DNA of 36,388 nucleotides from Thermoflexales bacterium (GTDB lineage: Bacteria; Chloroflexota; Anaerolineae; J036; Brachytrichaceae). Shown here piece by piece: positions 9,154 through 19,100 of this stretch (within the stretch, counting starts at the first letter, position 1; each line of letters opens with the position of its first letter). The notes below the pieces were generated by a model. It made no database searches and had not been told where the DNA came from. It saw nothing but the letters and a program-made list of their open reading frames with translations. The stretch lies in assembly GCA_025057935.1 (NCBI GenBank), contig JANWUW010000076.1, positions 1 to 36,388 of the forward strand. Reading direction: 5' to 3'. The position numbers were made by a program, and so were the translations under genes.

Positions 9154-10107
9154 CTATGACAATGTCTTGCGCTGCGACGGCTCGATCGCTCCTCGCTCAT
9201 CCTGCATGCCTGCTTGCTCCAGCGAAAGCAGGATGATGGCGCTTAGCAACAGCAACGCGCCAATCACCCCTTGTGGCCCGAGCTGCTCATCGAAGAGCAC
9301 AGCCGCTAGCAGCGTGGCTGTCAGCGGCTCAGCGAGCGCGGCGATGCTCGCAACCGTCGCAGGCGTGTGCTTTAAACCTTCAAGGAAAAGCACGTACGCC
9401 AGTGCCGTGGGCACCAAGCCCAGCCACACCAACACGCCCCATGCAGGCAGCGCGTACTCGAGCACCAGATTGCCTGCTATCCCGCCGACCACCAACAGCG
9501 CGCCGGCGCCGACGGCAAATCCAATCGACAGCGGCTGCAAAGGATGGTAGCGCGGTGCCAGCACGCGGCTCACCAGCGTAACCACAGCATAGGCTGCTGC
9601 GGAGCCTAATGCAAGCACAGCGCCAAGCGCGACGTTCGCATCCGCCTCTTCCCCCGGCTGCAACCCGATCAGCAGCGCCGTGCCGACAAGCGCTGCCACC
9701 ATTGCCAAGCCGAGCCGCCACGTGAGCGGCTCGCGCAACCACAGCGCTGACGCCATCGCCACAATCACTGGCGCGACACATAGCGTCACCAACACCGCGA
9801 CGGTGACGCCAGCGTAGCGCACCGCGCTCATGTAGCACAGCTGATACAACGCCATCATGGCGCCGATCAGCGCCATGAGCGGCAGATCGCGGCGTTGAAC
9901 ATGCCAAGCGCGCGCGCGCAGCGCAGCCACGTTAGCAAGCGCCAATGCCGGCACAGAGAGCACCAATCGGAAAAACCCAACCGACAGCGCGTTTGTCTGC
10001 GCCATGCTGTAGAGCAGCTTTGTGCCGATGCCTACTGTGCCCCACAGCGCTGCCGCAACCACGACTTGCATCAAGCCAAGCACTGTTGCCGCGCGCACGC
10101 CTGTCAT
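9154..10107 (-). CDS. EamA-family (DMT superfamily) transporter
   Basis: This is a 317-aa membrane protein of the drug/metabolite transporter superfamily with ten predicted TM helices in two EamA repeats (about 8-145 and 158-295). Landmarks are [17 protein letters not shown] at the start of repeat 1, [19 protein letters not shown], and in repeat 2 [18 protein letters not shown] and [18 protein letters not shown]. EamA proteins usually export metabolites or amino acids; the substrate cannot be told. The start overlaps the carA stop (ATGA) and has a strong AAGGAG Shine-Dalgarno sequence within the carA 3' end. It forms a unit with carA and the thioesterase, and the linkage to carA may be incidental. 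Confidence 0.9.
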   Translation of the reverse strand: MTGVRAATVLGLMQVVVAAALWGTVGIGTKLLYSMAQTNALSVGFFRLVLSVPALALANVAALRARAWHVQRRDLPLMALIGAMMALYQLCYMSAVRYAGVTVAVLVTLCVAPVIVAMASALWLREPLTWRLGLAMVAALVGTALLIGLQPGEEADANVALGAVLALGSAAAYAVVTLVSRVLAPRYHPLQPLSIGFAVGAGALLVVGGIAGNLVLEYALPAWGVLVWLGLVPTALAYVLFLEGLKHTPATVASIAALAEPLTATLLAAVLFDEQLGPQGVIGALLLLSAIILLSLEQAGMQDERGAIEPSQRKTLS

Positions 10108-11291
10108 GAATGCTCTCCTTGCTGCGCCGCCCTATCAGCAGATGCTTCTCGCGCTTGGCGATGCGCGCGCACGGCTTGCACAAACTCATCGAAGAGGTAA
10201 ATCGCATCATGCGGCCCAGGCGAGGCTTCGGGGTGATATTGCACGCTGAACGCTTGCAAACGCGCCGCGCGCAGCCCTTCGACGCACCCATCGTTCAAAT
10301 TGATGTGTGTGATCTCGACTTCCGGCGGCAGGCTTTGCGCCTCCACAGCAAAGCCATGATTGTGGCTGCTCACCTCCACGCGCCCGCGCGCCTTCACAGG
10401 TTGATTGCTGCCGCGGTGCCCAAACTTCATCTTGTAAGTGCGCCCACCCAGCGCCAGACCAAGAATTTGATGACCAAGGCAAATGCCGAAGATCGGCACC
10501 TTGCCCAGCAACTGCTGCGTCGCCTCGATGGCGTATGTGCACGCTGCAGGATCGCCCGGACCGTTTGAAAGAAACACGCCATCGGGCTGCATCGCCAACA
10601 CTTCGGCAGCGGGCGTCGTCGCGGGCACTACCGTGACGCGGCAGCCGCGCGAAGCCAACAAGCGCAGGATGTTGCGCTTGATGCCGAAGTCATATGCCAC
10701 AACGTGCGGCGCCTCGGCTGAAGGCGGGATCGGCAGTGCGCTGCCGGGATACCACTGCGCATCCACGCCCTGCACCCAGTGGTATGACTCAGGACACGTC
10801 ACCTCACGCGCAAGGTCAGCACCACGCATGTCGCGGCTGTTGCGCGCGCGTTGGATCAGCGCCTCTGCATCGCAGGGCATGAGCGCGATCGCGCCGCGCA
10901 TGGCGCCTTTCTCGCGGATATGCTTCACCAGCGCGCGCGTGCTCACGCCGGTCATGCCTACGATGCCATGTGCGGCCAGATACTCGTTGAGCGAACGCAC
11001 TGCGCGATAGTTGCTAACGACCGGGCTGAGCTCGCGCACCACAAATCCAGCAACCCAGGGGCGGCTGCTTTCTTCGTCTTCCGGATTCACCCCCACGTTG
11101 CCGATCTGCGGCGCCGTCATCACCACGATCTGACCGTGATACGAAGGGTCGGTGAGCACTTCTTGGTATCCGGTCATGGCGGTGTTAAACACCACCTCGC
11201 CAGTGGTCTCAACAAGAGCACCGAAGGCGTAGCCCTTCCACAGGGTGCCATCTTCAAGCGCAAGCAGCGCGGGCGGGTAAGAACGGCTCAT
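10104..11291 (-). CDS. carA: Carbamoyl-phosphate synthase small (glutaminase) subunit
   Basis: CarA hydrolyses glutamine and passes ammonia to CarB to make carbamoyl phosphate for pyrimidines and arginine. With the ATG at 11291 the protein is 395 aa (family about 360-390). The N-terminal CPSase_sm_chain domain contains [20 protein letters not shown]. The C-terminal class-I glutamine amidotransferase has the nucleophile Cys271 in [11 protein letters not shown] and the His353/Glu355 dyad in [11 protein letters not shown] longer TTG start at 11324 would overlap the thioesterase stop; I prefer the ATG, although its Shine-Dalgarno sequence is poor. No carB is present in the window, so CarB must be encoded elsewhere. 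It is followed by the EamA gene with a 4-nt overlap. Confidence 0.96.
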   Translation of the reverse strand: MSRSYPPALLALEDGTLWKGYAFGALVETTGEVVFNTAMTGYQEVLTDPSYHGQIVVMTAPQIGNVGVNPEDEESSRPWVAGFVVRELSPVVSNYRAVRSLNEYLAAHGIVGMTGVSTRALVKHIREKGAMRGAIALMPCDAEALIQRARNSRDMRGADLAREVTCPESYHWVQGVDAQWYPGSALPIPPSAEAPHVVAYDFGIKRNILRLLASRGCRVTVVPATTPAAEVLAMQPDGVFLSNGPGDPAACTYAIEATQQLLGKVPIFGICLGHQILGLALGGRTYKMKFGHRGSNQPVKARGRVEVSSHNHGFAVEAQSLPPEVEITHINLNDGCVEGLRAARLQAFSVQYHPEASPGPHDAIYLFDEFVQAVRAHRQAREASADRAAQQGEHS

Positions 11292-11320
11292 GGCGGAAAC
11301 ACTCAGGGGGAGTTGGCAAT

Positions 11321-11785
11321 TCAAGAAGTCACCACAGCGCGGTCAGAAGGAGCATCTGCGAGCGGCAACGCATCCGAGGACGCGACCAAACGTTGCAAAA
11401 TGGCGCGCCATTCCTGAGGCAAGCGCGTCGGGCAATTCAGCTCGAAGTTGTAACACACTTGCACTGTCTTTCCAGTGGCGATCAGCGCGCCATCGCTGCG
11501 GCGCGTGATGCGGTAATGCAGCTCGTATGAGGAGTTGCGAATCGCGCCCACTGTCACTGCAATGTCGAGCACATCGCCAAGGTGCGCAGGGGCGCGATAG
11601 TCCACCTCAGCATGTGCGATCACCGTGCTCTGGCGGCGCGTGAACAGGCTGCGCAACCCGATGTGGTTCATCAGCGCAATGCGCGCCTCCTCGAAGTATG
11701 TGAGATACACCGCGTTGTTGACATGGTTGTACACATCGAGATCGCTGAAGCGCGGCGTGAGCGTGTGCACGAATGGTTGCGACAT
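11321..11785 (-). CDS. Acyl-CoA thioesterase, 4HBT/YbgC-like hotdog fold
   Basis: A 154-aa single hotdog-domain protein. The N-terminal signature [17 protein letters not shown] (about residues 12-28) is that of the 4-hydroxybenzoyl-CoA thioesterase/YbgC/FadM group, with Asp17 in the position of the catalytic acid. The core continues with [15 protein letters not shown] and a C-terminal [11 protein letters not shown] strand. It probably hydrolyses acyl-CoA thioesters in the cytoplasm; chain specificity is unknown. I chose the ATG at 11785 rather than a GTG two codons earlier because a TACAAT -10 box sits 10 nt upstream, giving an almost leaderless message. It is the first gene of the thioesterase-carA-EamA unit. 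Confidence 0.88.
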   Translation of the reverse strand: MSQPFVHTLTPRFSDLDVYNHVNNAVYLTYFEEARIALMNHIGLRSLFTRRQSTVIAHAEVDYRAPAHLGDVLDIAVTVGAIRNSSYELHYRITRRSDGALIATGKTVQVCYNFELNCPTRLPQEWRAILQRLVASSDALPLADAPSDRAVVTS

Positions 11786-11795
11786 GGGCACGCCG

Positions 11796-11801
11796 ATTGT
11801 A
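11796..11801 (-). promoter_or_regulatory. -10 box TACAAT for thioesterase-carA-EamA
   Basis: TACAAT reads on the minus strand with 10 nt between its end and the thioesterase ATG. With the usual 6-8 nt from the -10 box to the transcription start, the leader would be only 2-4 nt. It overlaps the end of the upstream gene region (HerA stop at 11811), so this unit appears to have its own promoter. No good -35 box is seen. Confidence 0.55.
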
Positions 11802-11810
11802 TGCGCTCAC

Positions 11811-13514
11811 TCAAAGCACGCCATCGTGAAGGCCGCGCCGACCAAGCAGCTTGCGACGCGCTTCGGCTTGCTGTTCTGGCGACAATTCGGCGAGCGGATC
11901 AGCAAACTCGCGATACACCGCCTCCCCATACTCAGTCGTGCGCACCGCCACCGGCATGCTCACCGCGTGACCGAGGATCAGCACCTGTTGCTTGCTCTCC
12001 AAGGCCGCCAACACGTTGCGCAGCTCGGCAGCGCCGCTCACGCCCGTCAGCACTGCAGCGATGTCCTTCTCGTCGCTCAAGGCTGCTGTGATGCGCGTGC
12101 CGAGTTGGCTCATCACCTCAGCATCAATTTGGCTAGGGCGCTGGTCCACGATCAGCAGCGTGACGTTGTACTTGCGCAGCTCGCGCGCAATGGTGCCGAA
12201 GATCGTCTGCCGCGCGATCTCCGGGTCAAGGAACTTGTGCGCTTCCTCAATGGCGATCACGAGGGGACGCGGCTCTGGAGCGCTGCCGCCCTCTGCGCGC
12301 TCCTTCATCTCCACGTAACGCTGGTGAATGCGCCGCGTGAGGAAATTGGCAACCAGCAAGTAAGCGAGCAAGTCGTTGCCATATGCGCCGAACTCGATCA
12401 CCACGCTGTCGCCCCGCGCAAGGTGCTTGAGGATGCGCTCAACGTAGTCCTCACTCACGCTCTGTTTGAGGAAGGGGAAGCGGCGCAGCTTCCCGAGCTT
12501 GCGCTGCATTGCCGCGAACGTGCTTTCGCTGAGCTTCCCGGAATCAAGAAGCTGCGTCACGGCTTCAGAAGGCTCGTCGCTCAACAGCTCGGCGAACCAA
12601 CGATCGCGCGCGCAGCGCTGGAGGGCGTCGAGCGCGTTCACCTGCACGTCGGAAAGGCTCAGCTCAGTGCGCAAGATTTCGATGTCTTGCGGCTCGATTT
12701 GGTTGTAGCCAATCTGCAGCGCGAATTCGTAGGGCGCGTTGCGCTTGCGCGACGAGTCCTCATCCAGCGTGACGATGACGATGCGGCTGCTGATCGCAGC
12801 GAGCTGCTTCAAGCCTTTGAACTTGCGGCTGTGGTCGCCCTTTAGCGTGTAGCCATAGTCGTTGTGCATGTCGAAGATCAGCACGCTGGCGAGGCCCTTG
12901 CGAATGACGTGCGCGAGCAGCGGCAGCGTGAGGAAGGTCTTGCCAGTGCCGCTGCGACCAAAGACGCCTGTGCTGCGCTCGATCAGGCGCTCGAGGTTTA
13001 TCCAAATTTCGATCTGGTCATCGTCCAGCGCTGTGCCGATGCGATAGCCTACCCCATCGTCTGCGCTCAGCAGGGCGCGCACCTCATCAGGCGTGGCGCG
13101 GCGCACAGCGGCGTGGTGCAGCGGCAACGAACGCACCGGCTTGGGCACGCCGCGCTCCAAGACCAACATCAGCTTGACGTGAAACAAGCACTGAAACGCT
13201 GTGCCGAGGTAAACCTCGCGCTGGAACTCGCGCCCCAAGCTGAGCCAGCGCGCTTGCGGGTTCATGTAGGCTAACTCAACATCGGTGATCATGCCGAAGA
13301 AAGTGCGATCAGTATCGCCATCCACAGCGACGTAGGCGCCGACGGGAACGCCTTCCGCAAGATGCTTCATGAGCAAAGGTTCATCGGCGCGGACGACCAA
13401 GCCTTTGCTTAGCGAGCCGTCGATCACAACGCCGAGCCGCTCCCCCAACACACGACGTTCAGCGCTAGCCTCTAGCCCGAAGAACTTTTCTGGAAAGTCG
13501 CCAACCTGCGTCAT
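11811..13514 (-). CDS. HerA-type DNA-translocating ATPase with HAS-barrel
   Basis: A 567-aa HerA/FtsK-superfamily ATPase. The N-terminal 150 residues form a HAS-barrel-like region. The motor has Walker A GRSGTGKT at 186-193 and Walker B LVIAIEEAHKF with Glu423/Glu424. It also has HerA-type LLIVDQRPSQID (about 453-464), which covers sensor 1, and SQLGTRI further on. HerA family members are hexameric DNA pumps that work with the NurA nuclease in end resection, or with other nucleases in defence systems. Here the neighbour 18 nt upstream is a 196-aa HAS-barrel-like protein and no NurA-like nuclease is in the window. It is probably co-transcribed with that neighbour from the promoter at 14149-14157. 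Confidence 0.88.
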   Translation of the reverse strand: MTQVGDFPEKFFGLEASAERRVLGERLGVVIDGSLSKGLVVRADEPLLMKHLAEGVPVGAYVAVDGDTDRTFFGMITDVELAYMNPQARWLSLGREFQREVYLGTAFQCLFHVKLMLVLERGVPKPVRSLPLHHAAVRRATPDEVRALLSADDGVGYRIGTALDDDQIEIWINLERLIERSTGVFGRSGTGKTFLTLPLLAHVIRKGLASVLIFDMHNDYGYTLKGDHSRKFKGLKQLAAISSRIVIVTLDEDSSRKRNAPYEFALQIGYNQIEPQDIEILRTELSLSDVQVNALDALQRCARDRWFAELLSDEPSEAVTQLLDSGKLSESTFAAMQRKLGKLRRFPFLKQSVSEDYVERILKHLARGDSVVIEFGAYGNDLLAYLLVANFLTRRIHQRYVEMKERAEGGSAPEPRPLVIAIEEAHKFLDPEIARQTIFGTIARELRKYNVTLLIVDQRPSQIDAEVMSQLGTRITAALSDEKDIAAVLTGVSGAAELRNVLAALESKQQVLILGHAVSMPVAVRTTEYGEAVYREFADPLAELSPEQQAEARRKLLGRRGLHDGVL

Positions 13515-13532
13515 CGCTTGTCCGTGAACGCT

Positions 13533-14123
13533 TCACGCGATGCCGCCAATGCGACGCACGACGGCATCCGCCTTGTCCAACTGAGTGCTCCACGCAAGGA
13601 CGAGCGCGCGACAAAGCTGAACACGCCGTTCGCGATCGTCACCAGCCACGCGCGCGATCATCGCCGAGGCAAGCTCGACCATGCGGTCGCTCAAGAACGT
13701 GGCGATCGTCTCAAAGATCGGTTGTGACTCTTGTGTGAAGCAACGCATTTCGTCTGCGTCGAGCGCGTGCACTTCGCCAAGCACAACTGGCAAGCGCGGC
13801 GGCGGGAGGTGAAACGCGCGCACCTCGCCATCGCAGCGCAGGTAGCCTAAGCTTAGCGCTTCAACGATCACCGGCACCAGCCGGCTGCGGTGATACTCGA
13901 TCTCGGCTGGGTCGAGCAAGCCGGCGTGCACCGACATGGCGCGCGTGATCTCGTTGCCCTGAATTTCGATGCGGTGGATCAACCCCACCAAGGCTAGGCG
14001 TTCATCGAGGCGCGTCTTCACAAGGCTGCCGAGTTGGGGCAAGCTCTCTGGCGGCATGCGCGCGCCGAACGTGAACCCGCGCTCCGTGACGCTGATGACG
14101 TAGTACACGAGCTGCTCGCTCAT
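13533..14123 (-). CDS. HAS-barrel-like partner protein of the HerA ATPase (function unknown)
   Basis: 196 aa, starting MSEQLVYYVISVTERGFTFG. I do not recognise a catalytic domain. The N-terminal 80 residues look like a small beta-barrel of the type fused to HerA (phrases such as LGSLVKTRLDERLALVGLIHRI), followed by a mixed region with FHLPPPRLPVVLGEVHAL and a C-terminal helical part rich in Ala/Arg. The start (14123) was chosen over upstream in-frame codons because the residues before it are low-quality Arg/Cys-rich sequence and because a TGCTAGAAT extended -10 lies 25 nt upstream. It precedes the HerA gene by 18 nt, suggesting an operon and a physical partnership. It could be a loading factor or a degenerate NurA-position protein. 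Confidence 0.7.
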   Translation of the reverse strand: MSEQLVYYVISVTERGFTFGARMPPESLPQLGSLVKTRLDERLALVGLIHRIEIQGNEITRAMSVHAGLLDPAEIEYHRSRLVPVIVEALSLGYLRCDGEVRAFHLPPPRLPVVLGEVHALDADEMRCFTQESQPIFETIATFLSDRMVELASAMIARVAGDDRERRVQLCRALVLAWSTQLDKADAVVRRIGGIA

Positions 14124-14148
14124 TCGAACGTCTGTTCTGCAGCGTCGC

Positions 14149-14157
14149 ATTCTAGCA
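14149..14157 (-). promoter_or_regulatory. Extended -10 (TGCTAGAAT) for the HAS-barrel/HerA pair
   Basis: Reading the minus strand, TGC precedes TAGAAT, an extended -10 element, 25 nt from the ATG at 14123. No convincing Shine-Dalgarno sequence lies in the short leader. The identical 9-mer occurs upstream of the unknown gene that starts at 35039. Confidence 0.5.
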
Positions 14158-14262
14158 TAGCAGCCCTCTGCATGTGCTAGGGGCAACTGCAGTGAGTGCC
14201 TCGCTGCTCCTCCTCGTTGGCTAAAGCCACTACGTCCGTGCTTGCGCAACGAGCAGCGCGAA

Positions 14263-14268
14263 TACAAT
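14263..14268 (+). promoter_or_regulatory. -10 box TACAAT for the argC/lysY-argB/lysZ operon
   Basis: TACAAT is followed by 11 nt and then the ATG at 14280, so the predicted leader is about 4-5 nt. A TTGCGC hexamer at 14242-14247 could be a weak -35 with a short 15-bp spacer. This placement decides the start codon: the open frame continues to 14196, but those residues would lie upstream of the promoter. Confidence 0.55.
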
Positions 14269-14279
14269 CTGCGCTGCTG

Positions 14280-15350
14280 ATGTCCGCCAAGCTACAAGCA
14301 ACTATCATCGGCGCCACAGGGTACACAGGCGGCGAGCTGCTCCGCATCCTTAACCATCACCCTCACGTCGAGGTCGTGCAGATCACCTCGCGCACGCGCA
14401 TGGGCGAGCATGCGCATGTGCCCCACCCCAACCTGCGCAACACGCGCGTGGGCAGCCTCACCTTCATCCGACCAGAGGACGTGCGCAAGAGCGATGTGAT
14501 CTTTCTCTGCCTTCCGCATGGCGAAGCCGTGCGCCAGATCGATCACTGGGCAACGCTGGCTGACGTCATCGTTGACCTCAGCGCCGACTTTCGGCTGCGC
14601 CAACCTGCCGACTACGAGAAATGGTATGGCGCGCCGCACCCTGCCCCCCATTGGCTGGAGCGGTTCGTGTATGGGTTGCCTGAGCTGACGCGCGATCGCC
14701 TGCGCGGCGCGCGCTACGCTAGCGGCGTGGGCTGCAACGCTACGGCAACCAACCTCGCCCTGCTTCCGCTTGCACGTGCGGAGCTGCTTGACTTCGCTCA
14801 GCCGATCATCGCCGACGTGAAAGTGGGGAGCAGCGAAGGCGGCGCTGAAAGCTCGCCTGCTTCGCATCACCCTGAGCGCAGCGGCGCTGTGCGCTCATAC
14901 GCGCCGGCGGGTCATCGTCACCAAGCTGAGGTCGAGCAAATGTTTCGCTTCGTGCTCGGCGACGCTGCGCCATCTCCTCACCTACACATGACTGTCACCG
15001 CCATCGAGATGGTGCGCGGCGTGCTCGCCACAGTGCATGCCTTTCTCAAGCAACCTGCGCAGGAGAAGGAGCTCTGGCGCGTCTTTCGCGCTTGTTACAA
15101 GGACGAACCTTTCGTGCGCATCGTGAAGAGCAACGCCGGCATCTACCGCTTGCCCGAGCCGAAAATCCTCGCGGGCAGCAACTGGGCAGACGTCGGCTTC
15201 GCGCTGAGCGCGGATGGGCGCAAGGTAACGCTGCTATGCGCGATCGACAACTTAATGAAAGGCGCTGCGGGCAGCGCTGTGCAAGCGCTCAACGTGATGA
15301 TGGGATGGGACGAGCGCGCCGGGCTGGAATTCCCCGGGCTTCATCCATGA
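14280..15350 (+). CDS. argC: N-acetyl-gamma-glutamyl-phosphate / LysW-gamma-semialdehyde reductase (ArgC/LysY type)
   Basis: 356 aa. It reduces an acyl phosphate to the semialdehyde with NADPH in arginine or lysine synthesis. The N-terminal Rossmann motif is GATGYTGGELLR (11-22). The catalytic Cys152 is in GVGCNATATN, and the second catalytic segment HHPERSGAVRSYAPAGHRH (about 196-214) is present. Details such as SSEGGAESSPASHHPER and the C-terminus GLEFPGLHP match LysY of Thermus more than classical ArgC as I remember them. With the LysZ-like kinase next door, this suggests substrates carried on the LysW protein rather than free N-acetylglutamate. I cannot tell whether the product is arginine, lysine or both. 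A leaderless start is likely. Confidence 0.9.
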   Translation: MSAKLQATIIGATGYTGGELLRILNHHPHVEVVQITSRTRMGEHAHVPHPNLRNTRVGSLTFIRPEDVRKSDVIFLCLPHGEAVRQIDHWATLADVIVDLSADFRLRQPADYEKWYGAPHPAPHWLERFVYGLPELTRDRLRGARYASGVGCNATATNLALLPLARAELLDFAQPIIADVKVGSSEGGAESSPASHHPERSGAVRSYAPAGHRHQAEVEQMFRFVLGDAAPSPHLHMTVTAIEMVRGVLATVHAFLKQPAQEKELWRVFRACYKDEPFVRIVKSNAGIYRLPEPKILAGSNWADVGFALSADGRKVTLLCAIDNLMKGAAGSAVQALNVMMGWDERAGLEFPGLHP

Positions 15351-15359
15351 GGAGGCAAG

Positions 15360-16175
15360 ATGTCCAAACCGATCGTGGTCAAAGTGGGCGGCAGCGCGGG
15401 AATCAACTACGACTTCGTGTGTGACGACGTCGCGGCGCTGGTGCGCGAAGGGCAGCGCATTGTGCTCGTGCACGGCGGCTCGCATGAGCTCAATCTGCTC
15501 AGCGAGAAGCTGGGCAAGCCGCCGCGATTTCTCACCTCCCCGCAGGGGTTCACCTCGCGCTACACCGACGCGGAGACGCTCGACCTGTTCGCCATGGTGT
15601 ATGCAGGCAAGATGAACACGCGCATCGTGGAGCGCCTTCAAAAGCGGGGCGTGAACGCAGTGGGGCTGAGCGGGCTCGATGGGCGATTGCTCGAAGGACC
15701 GCGCAAAGCAAGCGTGCGCGCTGTGATTGACGGGCGACAAGTGCTCGTGCGCGATGACTACACCGGCAGGGTCGAGAAGGTCAACCGCGACCTGCTGTCG
15801 CTGCTGCTCGAGCACGGCTACACGCCAGTGATCTCGCCGCCGGCGTGCAGCACTGAGGGCGAGGCTATCAACGTGGATGGCGATCGCGCCGCAGCCATGA
15901 TCGCGGCAGCCCTCAGCGCCGACCAGCTCATCATTCTCTCGAACGTGCCGGGGCTGCTGCGCTACTTCCCAGACGAAAGCACGTTGATCCCCGAGCTGCG
16001 CTACGCGAACCTCGAGCAGGCGCTTGGCTTTGCCGAGGGGCGCATGAAGAAGAAGGTGCTCGGCGCCAGCGAAGCCATTGCCGGCGGCGTGCGCCAAGTG
16101 GTCTTCGGCGATGCGCGCATCGAACGCCCGATCCTCAACGCCATGCAGGGGCGCGGCACTGTGATTCGCGCATGA
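15360..16175 (+). CDS. lysZ: LysZ/ArgB-type [LysW]-aminoadipate/glutamate kinase
   Basis: 271 aa, amino-acid kinase family. It phosphorylates the side-chain carboxylate of aminoadipate or glutamate, probably while bound to the carrier LysW. The N-terminal VVKVGGSAGINYDFV and VLVHGGSHELN, the middle NAVGLSGLDGRLLEGPRKA, and EAINVDGDRAAAMIAAAL followed by LSNVPGLLRYFPDE closely resemble Thermus LysZ. LysZ lacks the N-acetylglutamate features of ArgB. The C-terminal GRMKKKVLGASEAIAGGV is also typical. A GAGGAGG Shine-Dalgarno sequence overlaps the end of the preceding gene; the gap is 9 nt. lysW, lysX, lysJ and lysK are not in the window. ArgB is the alternative name if substrates are free. Confidence 0.9.
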   Translation: MSKPIVVKVGGSAGINYDFVCDDVAALVREGQRIVLVHGGSHELNLLSEKLGKPPRFLTSPQGFTSRYTDAETLDLFAMVYAGKMNTRIVERLQKRGVNAVGLSGLDGRLLEGPRKASVRAVIDGRQVLVRDDYTGRVEKVNRDLLSLLLEHGYTPVISPPACSTEGEAINVDGDRAAAMIAAALSADQLIILSNVPGLLRYFPDESTLIPELRYANLEQALGFAEGRMKKKVLGASEAIAGGVRQVVFGDARIERPILNAMQGRGTVIRA

Positions 16176-16191
16176 GCGCTGCGCGCACCCT

Positions 16192-19100
16192 TCACGCCCG
16201 CCAACGGTAGTCTGTCTCTCGAATCGTCGCGCGGATGTCAGCTTGGACGCCGGGCTTGTCCACGATGCTGTAGTGGTCGTCGCGCGACCAGCGGTACAAG
16301 ATCACCGACTGAATCTGCGGCGCGTGAGGCTGATTATTAAAGCGCTCGATCTCAGCGTATGCAGCTTGCACCCAGCCATTCTGCCCCCCTGCCCACGGCG
16401 TTGGGCCGTGCGGATCAGTTTCGGTGATGAAGATCGGCTTGTTGCGATGTCGCGGCGGCAGCGCGTCAAGGAAAGTCGTGTAGCAGCGAAAGTGGTAATA
16501 CTGCCAGCGCAAGGGATCGTCGCGGAAGGTCTCCAGCGAGGTGATGAGATCGGGCGTGTAGCCGTGGGTGTAGGCATGAAGCGCCAGCCCGTCAATGTCC
16601 ACGATGTTCGCCATCATGCGCTCGAAGTACTCCAAGCAGCTCATCCATGGACCTTGGTAGGGATCAATCGCGCCTGGGACGACGACGGCATGTGGCTGGA
16701 CGCTTTTGATCGCCGCGCGCACTTTGTTGAAGCAGAGCGCGTAGCGCTCCGGCGTGATCGCGTCCGCGGGGTTGTTTCCTGGGTTGTGCGGCGACTGGTT
16801 AGGCCACTCGCGCGGGTTGTTCATCTCGTTGCCGATCACCCAGATGAAACAATCACGCGAGTTTTGAACCCAGCGCCGGCACTGATCAGCAAACACGTCG
16901 TAGCGATCGGGCGTGGGGACGGTGCCGCTGCCGCCGTAGTCGTTGTTCAGACGCGCGATCACACCGTAGCCCGCGCGCGCCCATGCGCTGTAATCCATGC
17001 CTTCGCCGCCCACCACGCGATGCGTGATCAGCACCCAGCCGGTCTTGCCGCTGTTGGCGAAGAGATCGCGGTCGAAGGGATCGTGAATCCCGTAAAGCCA
17101 CGCGCACATGCCGAACGGCAGCGTTGCATCAAGCACTTTGCGGCGGAGATCGGGGTAATCGGGCAGGCGCAGAGCCTCGCTGCGCACGAAGCCGCGTTTG
17201 AAGGCGAAGGTCTCGACCTCAATGAAGTGTCCTGGCACTCCCACTTTGGGCCAATCTGCAGCGCTGCGCAGGCGCACAGGGGTGCCTGCTTTGATGCGCC
17301 ATTCCACTGCGCTGCTCGCTGAGGGCGCGCGATGGAGCGAGGTGTTCACTGCTGCAAGTGCCACACCTTGGCTGATGATGACTTGCTCCGACTCCGCAGG
17401 CGTAGCGTGCACAGCCACAAACTCCGCAGCCACGTATCCCATGACCCCATCCAGCGTGCTCACGTGCAGCCACTGATTTGGTTTGCCCACCTTCGGCAAA
17501 CCGACGTTTGCCGGCTCAAGCATCAGGATCAACGTCCCGAAGGGCAGGACGCGCTTCACTGTGGTGCCAGAGGTGCTAGGCGCATCGCGCAAGTTCAGCC
17601 CCAAGCGCGCGATGACGCGAAGGATGGGGCGCACCTCCGTTTCCACGCGTGCAACCGTGGTGTCGCGTCGCACCTGGGGCGCAGCCTGCGAGCGCGTTGA
17701 CTTGCGCATGGGCAGCGGTTCAACCGCCTGCGCAGGCACAAATCCCTGCACGTTGCGGCTCACGCGCACGCGCAGCCAGCCCTCGCCCTTCGCAGTGGCT
17801 TGCTCGACAGCCGTTGGGTCGTCGAGTGCTTCCGCTTTGCGACGCGCGCGCAAGGCACCAATGACCTCACCATTCGGCGCCGCGTGCACGGCCACATCCG
17901 CTGCGCCTTTCGCGCGCACGAAGTAGCGCGGGCGCAGAGGCGGTTGGACGTACGCCTCATCCGCGCCCGCTGCACGCGCTGTGCCGACCTCACGCAGATG
18001 CACAAGCCATGCTGCCACCCAGCCAACTTGCCCATCCTCCGCGCGCACGTTGAGCCATTGGCCGAACACGCCGATCTTCTCGCGCGCTGCGGCGAGCAGC
18101 TCAAGCGGAGCGAGCACGCTCCCCGCAGGGAGGCGGCGAATAACTTGAGTCCCTAACACGCCCGGTCGGTTGCGCAACGCCAATCCGCCAGCCTGATGAA
18201 TCTCGGGCACGTCGTTCACGACGATCACCGCTTGGGGCAAGGGCTGCGGCGAAGGTTGAAAACTCGGATGGCTGTAGAAGACGGCGTAGGTGATGATCTG
18301 GGCTGGCGTCCCTGCAAAGCCATAGCGCTGCCGCAGCAGCGCGCGCTGCTCGGGCGGATAGCTCCACGGATCGTGCATCAGGTAATCGCTGCCCTCGCGC
18401 CCGTAGAGCAAGACCCAATGATTTTGAAAGCCAGGGCTTGGCGACATGTCAAGCTCCACGATGACCGGCAGCCCAGCATCCAGGGCGGCATCGATCTCCG
18501 CCATGGGCGCAGGCTTGTTGCGGCACTCAATCAGCTTGTCCACGCGCAGCCCGGGCAAGACACGCGCCACGCCAAACCACGCAATCAGCGCGCCGAAGAA
18601 GCCTTGGTTCGGACCCAGCGCCTTGAGCTTGTCGTTCAGCGTGGCGGGCGTCTCTTGGAAGCCAAAGCCATTCGCCATCATCGTCACGCAGGTCAGCGTG
18701 CAGCCGTCCGAGCCAATGGTGCGCCCCTCAGTAGTAAACCCGAGCAGGATGTCGCGCCACTGAGGGTCGCGCTGCGAGAGCGGCTGCGTGTTGAAACGGA
18801 TGTTGACCGCTCCCTCAACGAAGCGGAACGCCCCATTCGCCACTGCGAGCACGCGGTCATCGCGGTCCTCACCAGGAGGTTCATCGCCTTCGAAAAGCCC
18901 GAGCGGCTCGAGCAACTGCGGGCGAAAGATGAAATCGAGCAAGCCCCAGTTGCGACGCGGCACGCGCCGCAAGTAGAGGTACTGAAAGATTTCCTTTCCG
19001 CTGTCGTTAGCAATCACAGGGTAGCGCGTCCAACGCAGACCAGTGGTTGGGTCAACCTGAGGCACTCCCGGCAGCACCGTGACCTGGTTAGGCGCAGTAC

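Noticed and set aside
14196-14279. N-terminal extension of the ArgC/LysY reading frame
   Set aside because: The extra 28 residues are Arg/Ala-rich, precede the Rossmann motif expected at the N-terminus, and lie upstream of or over the TACAAT -10 box.
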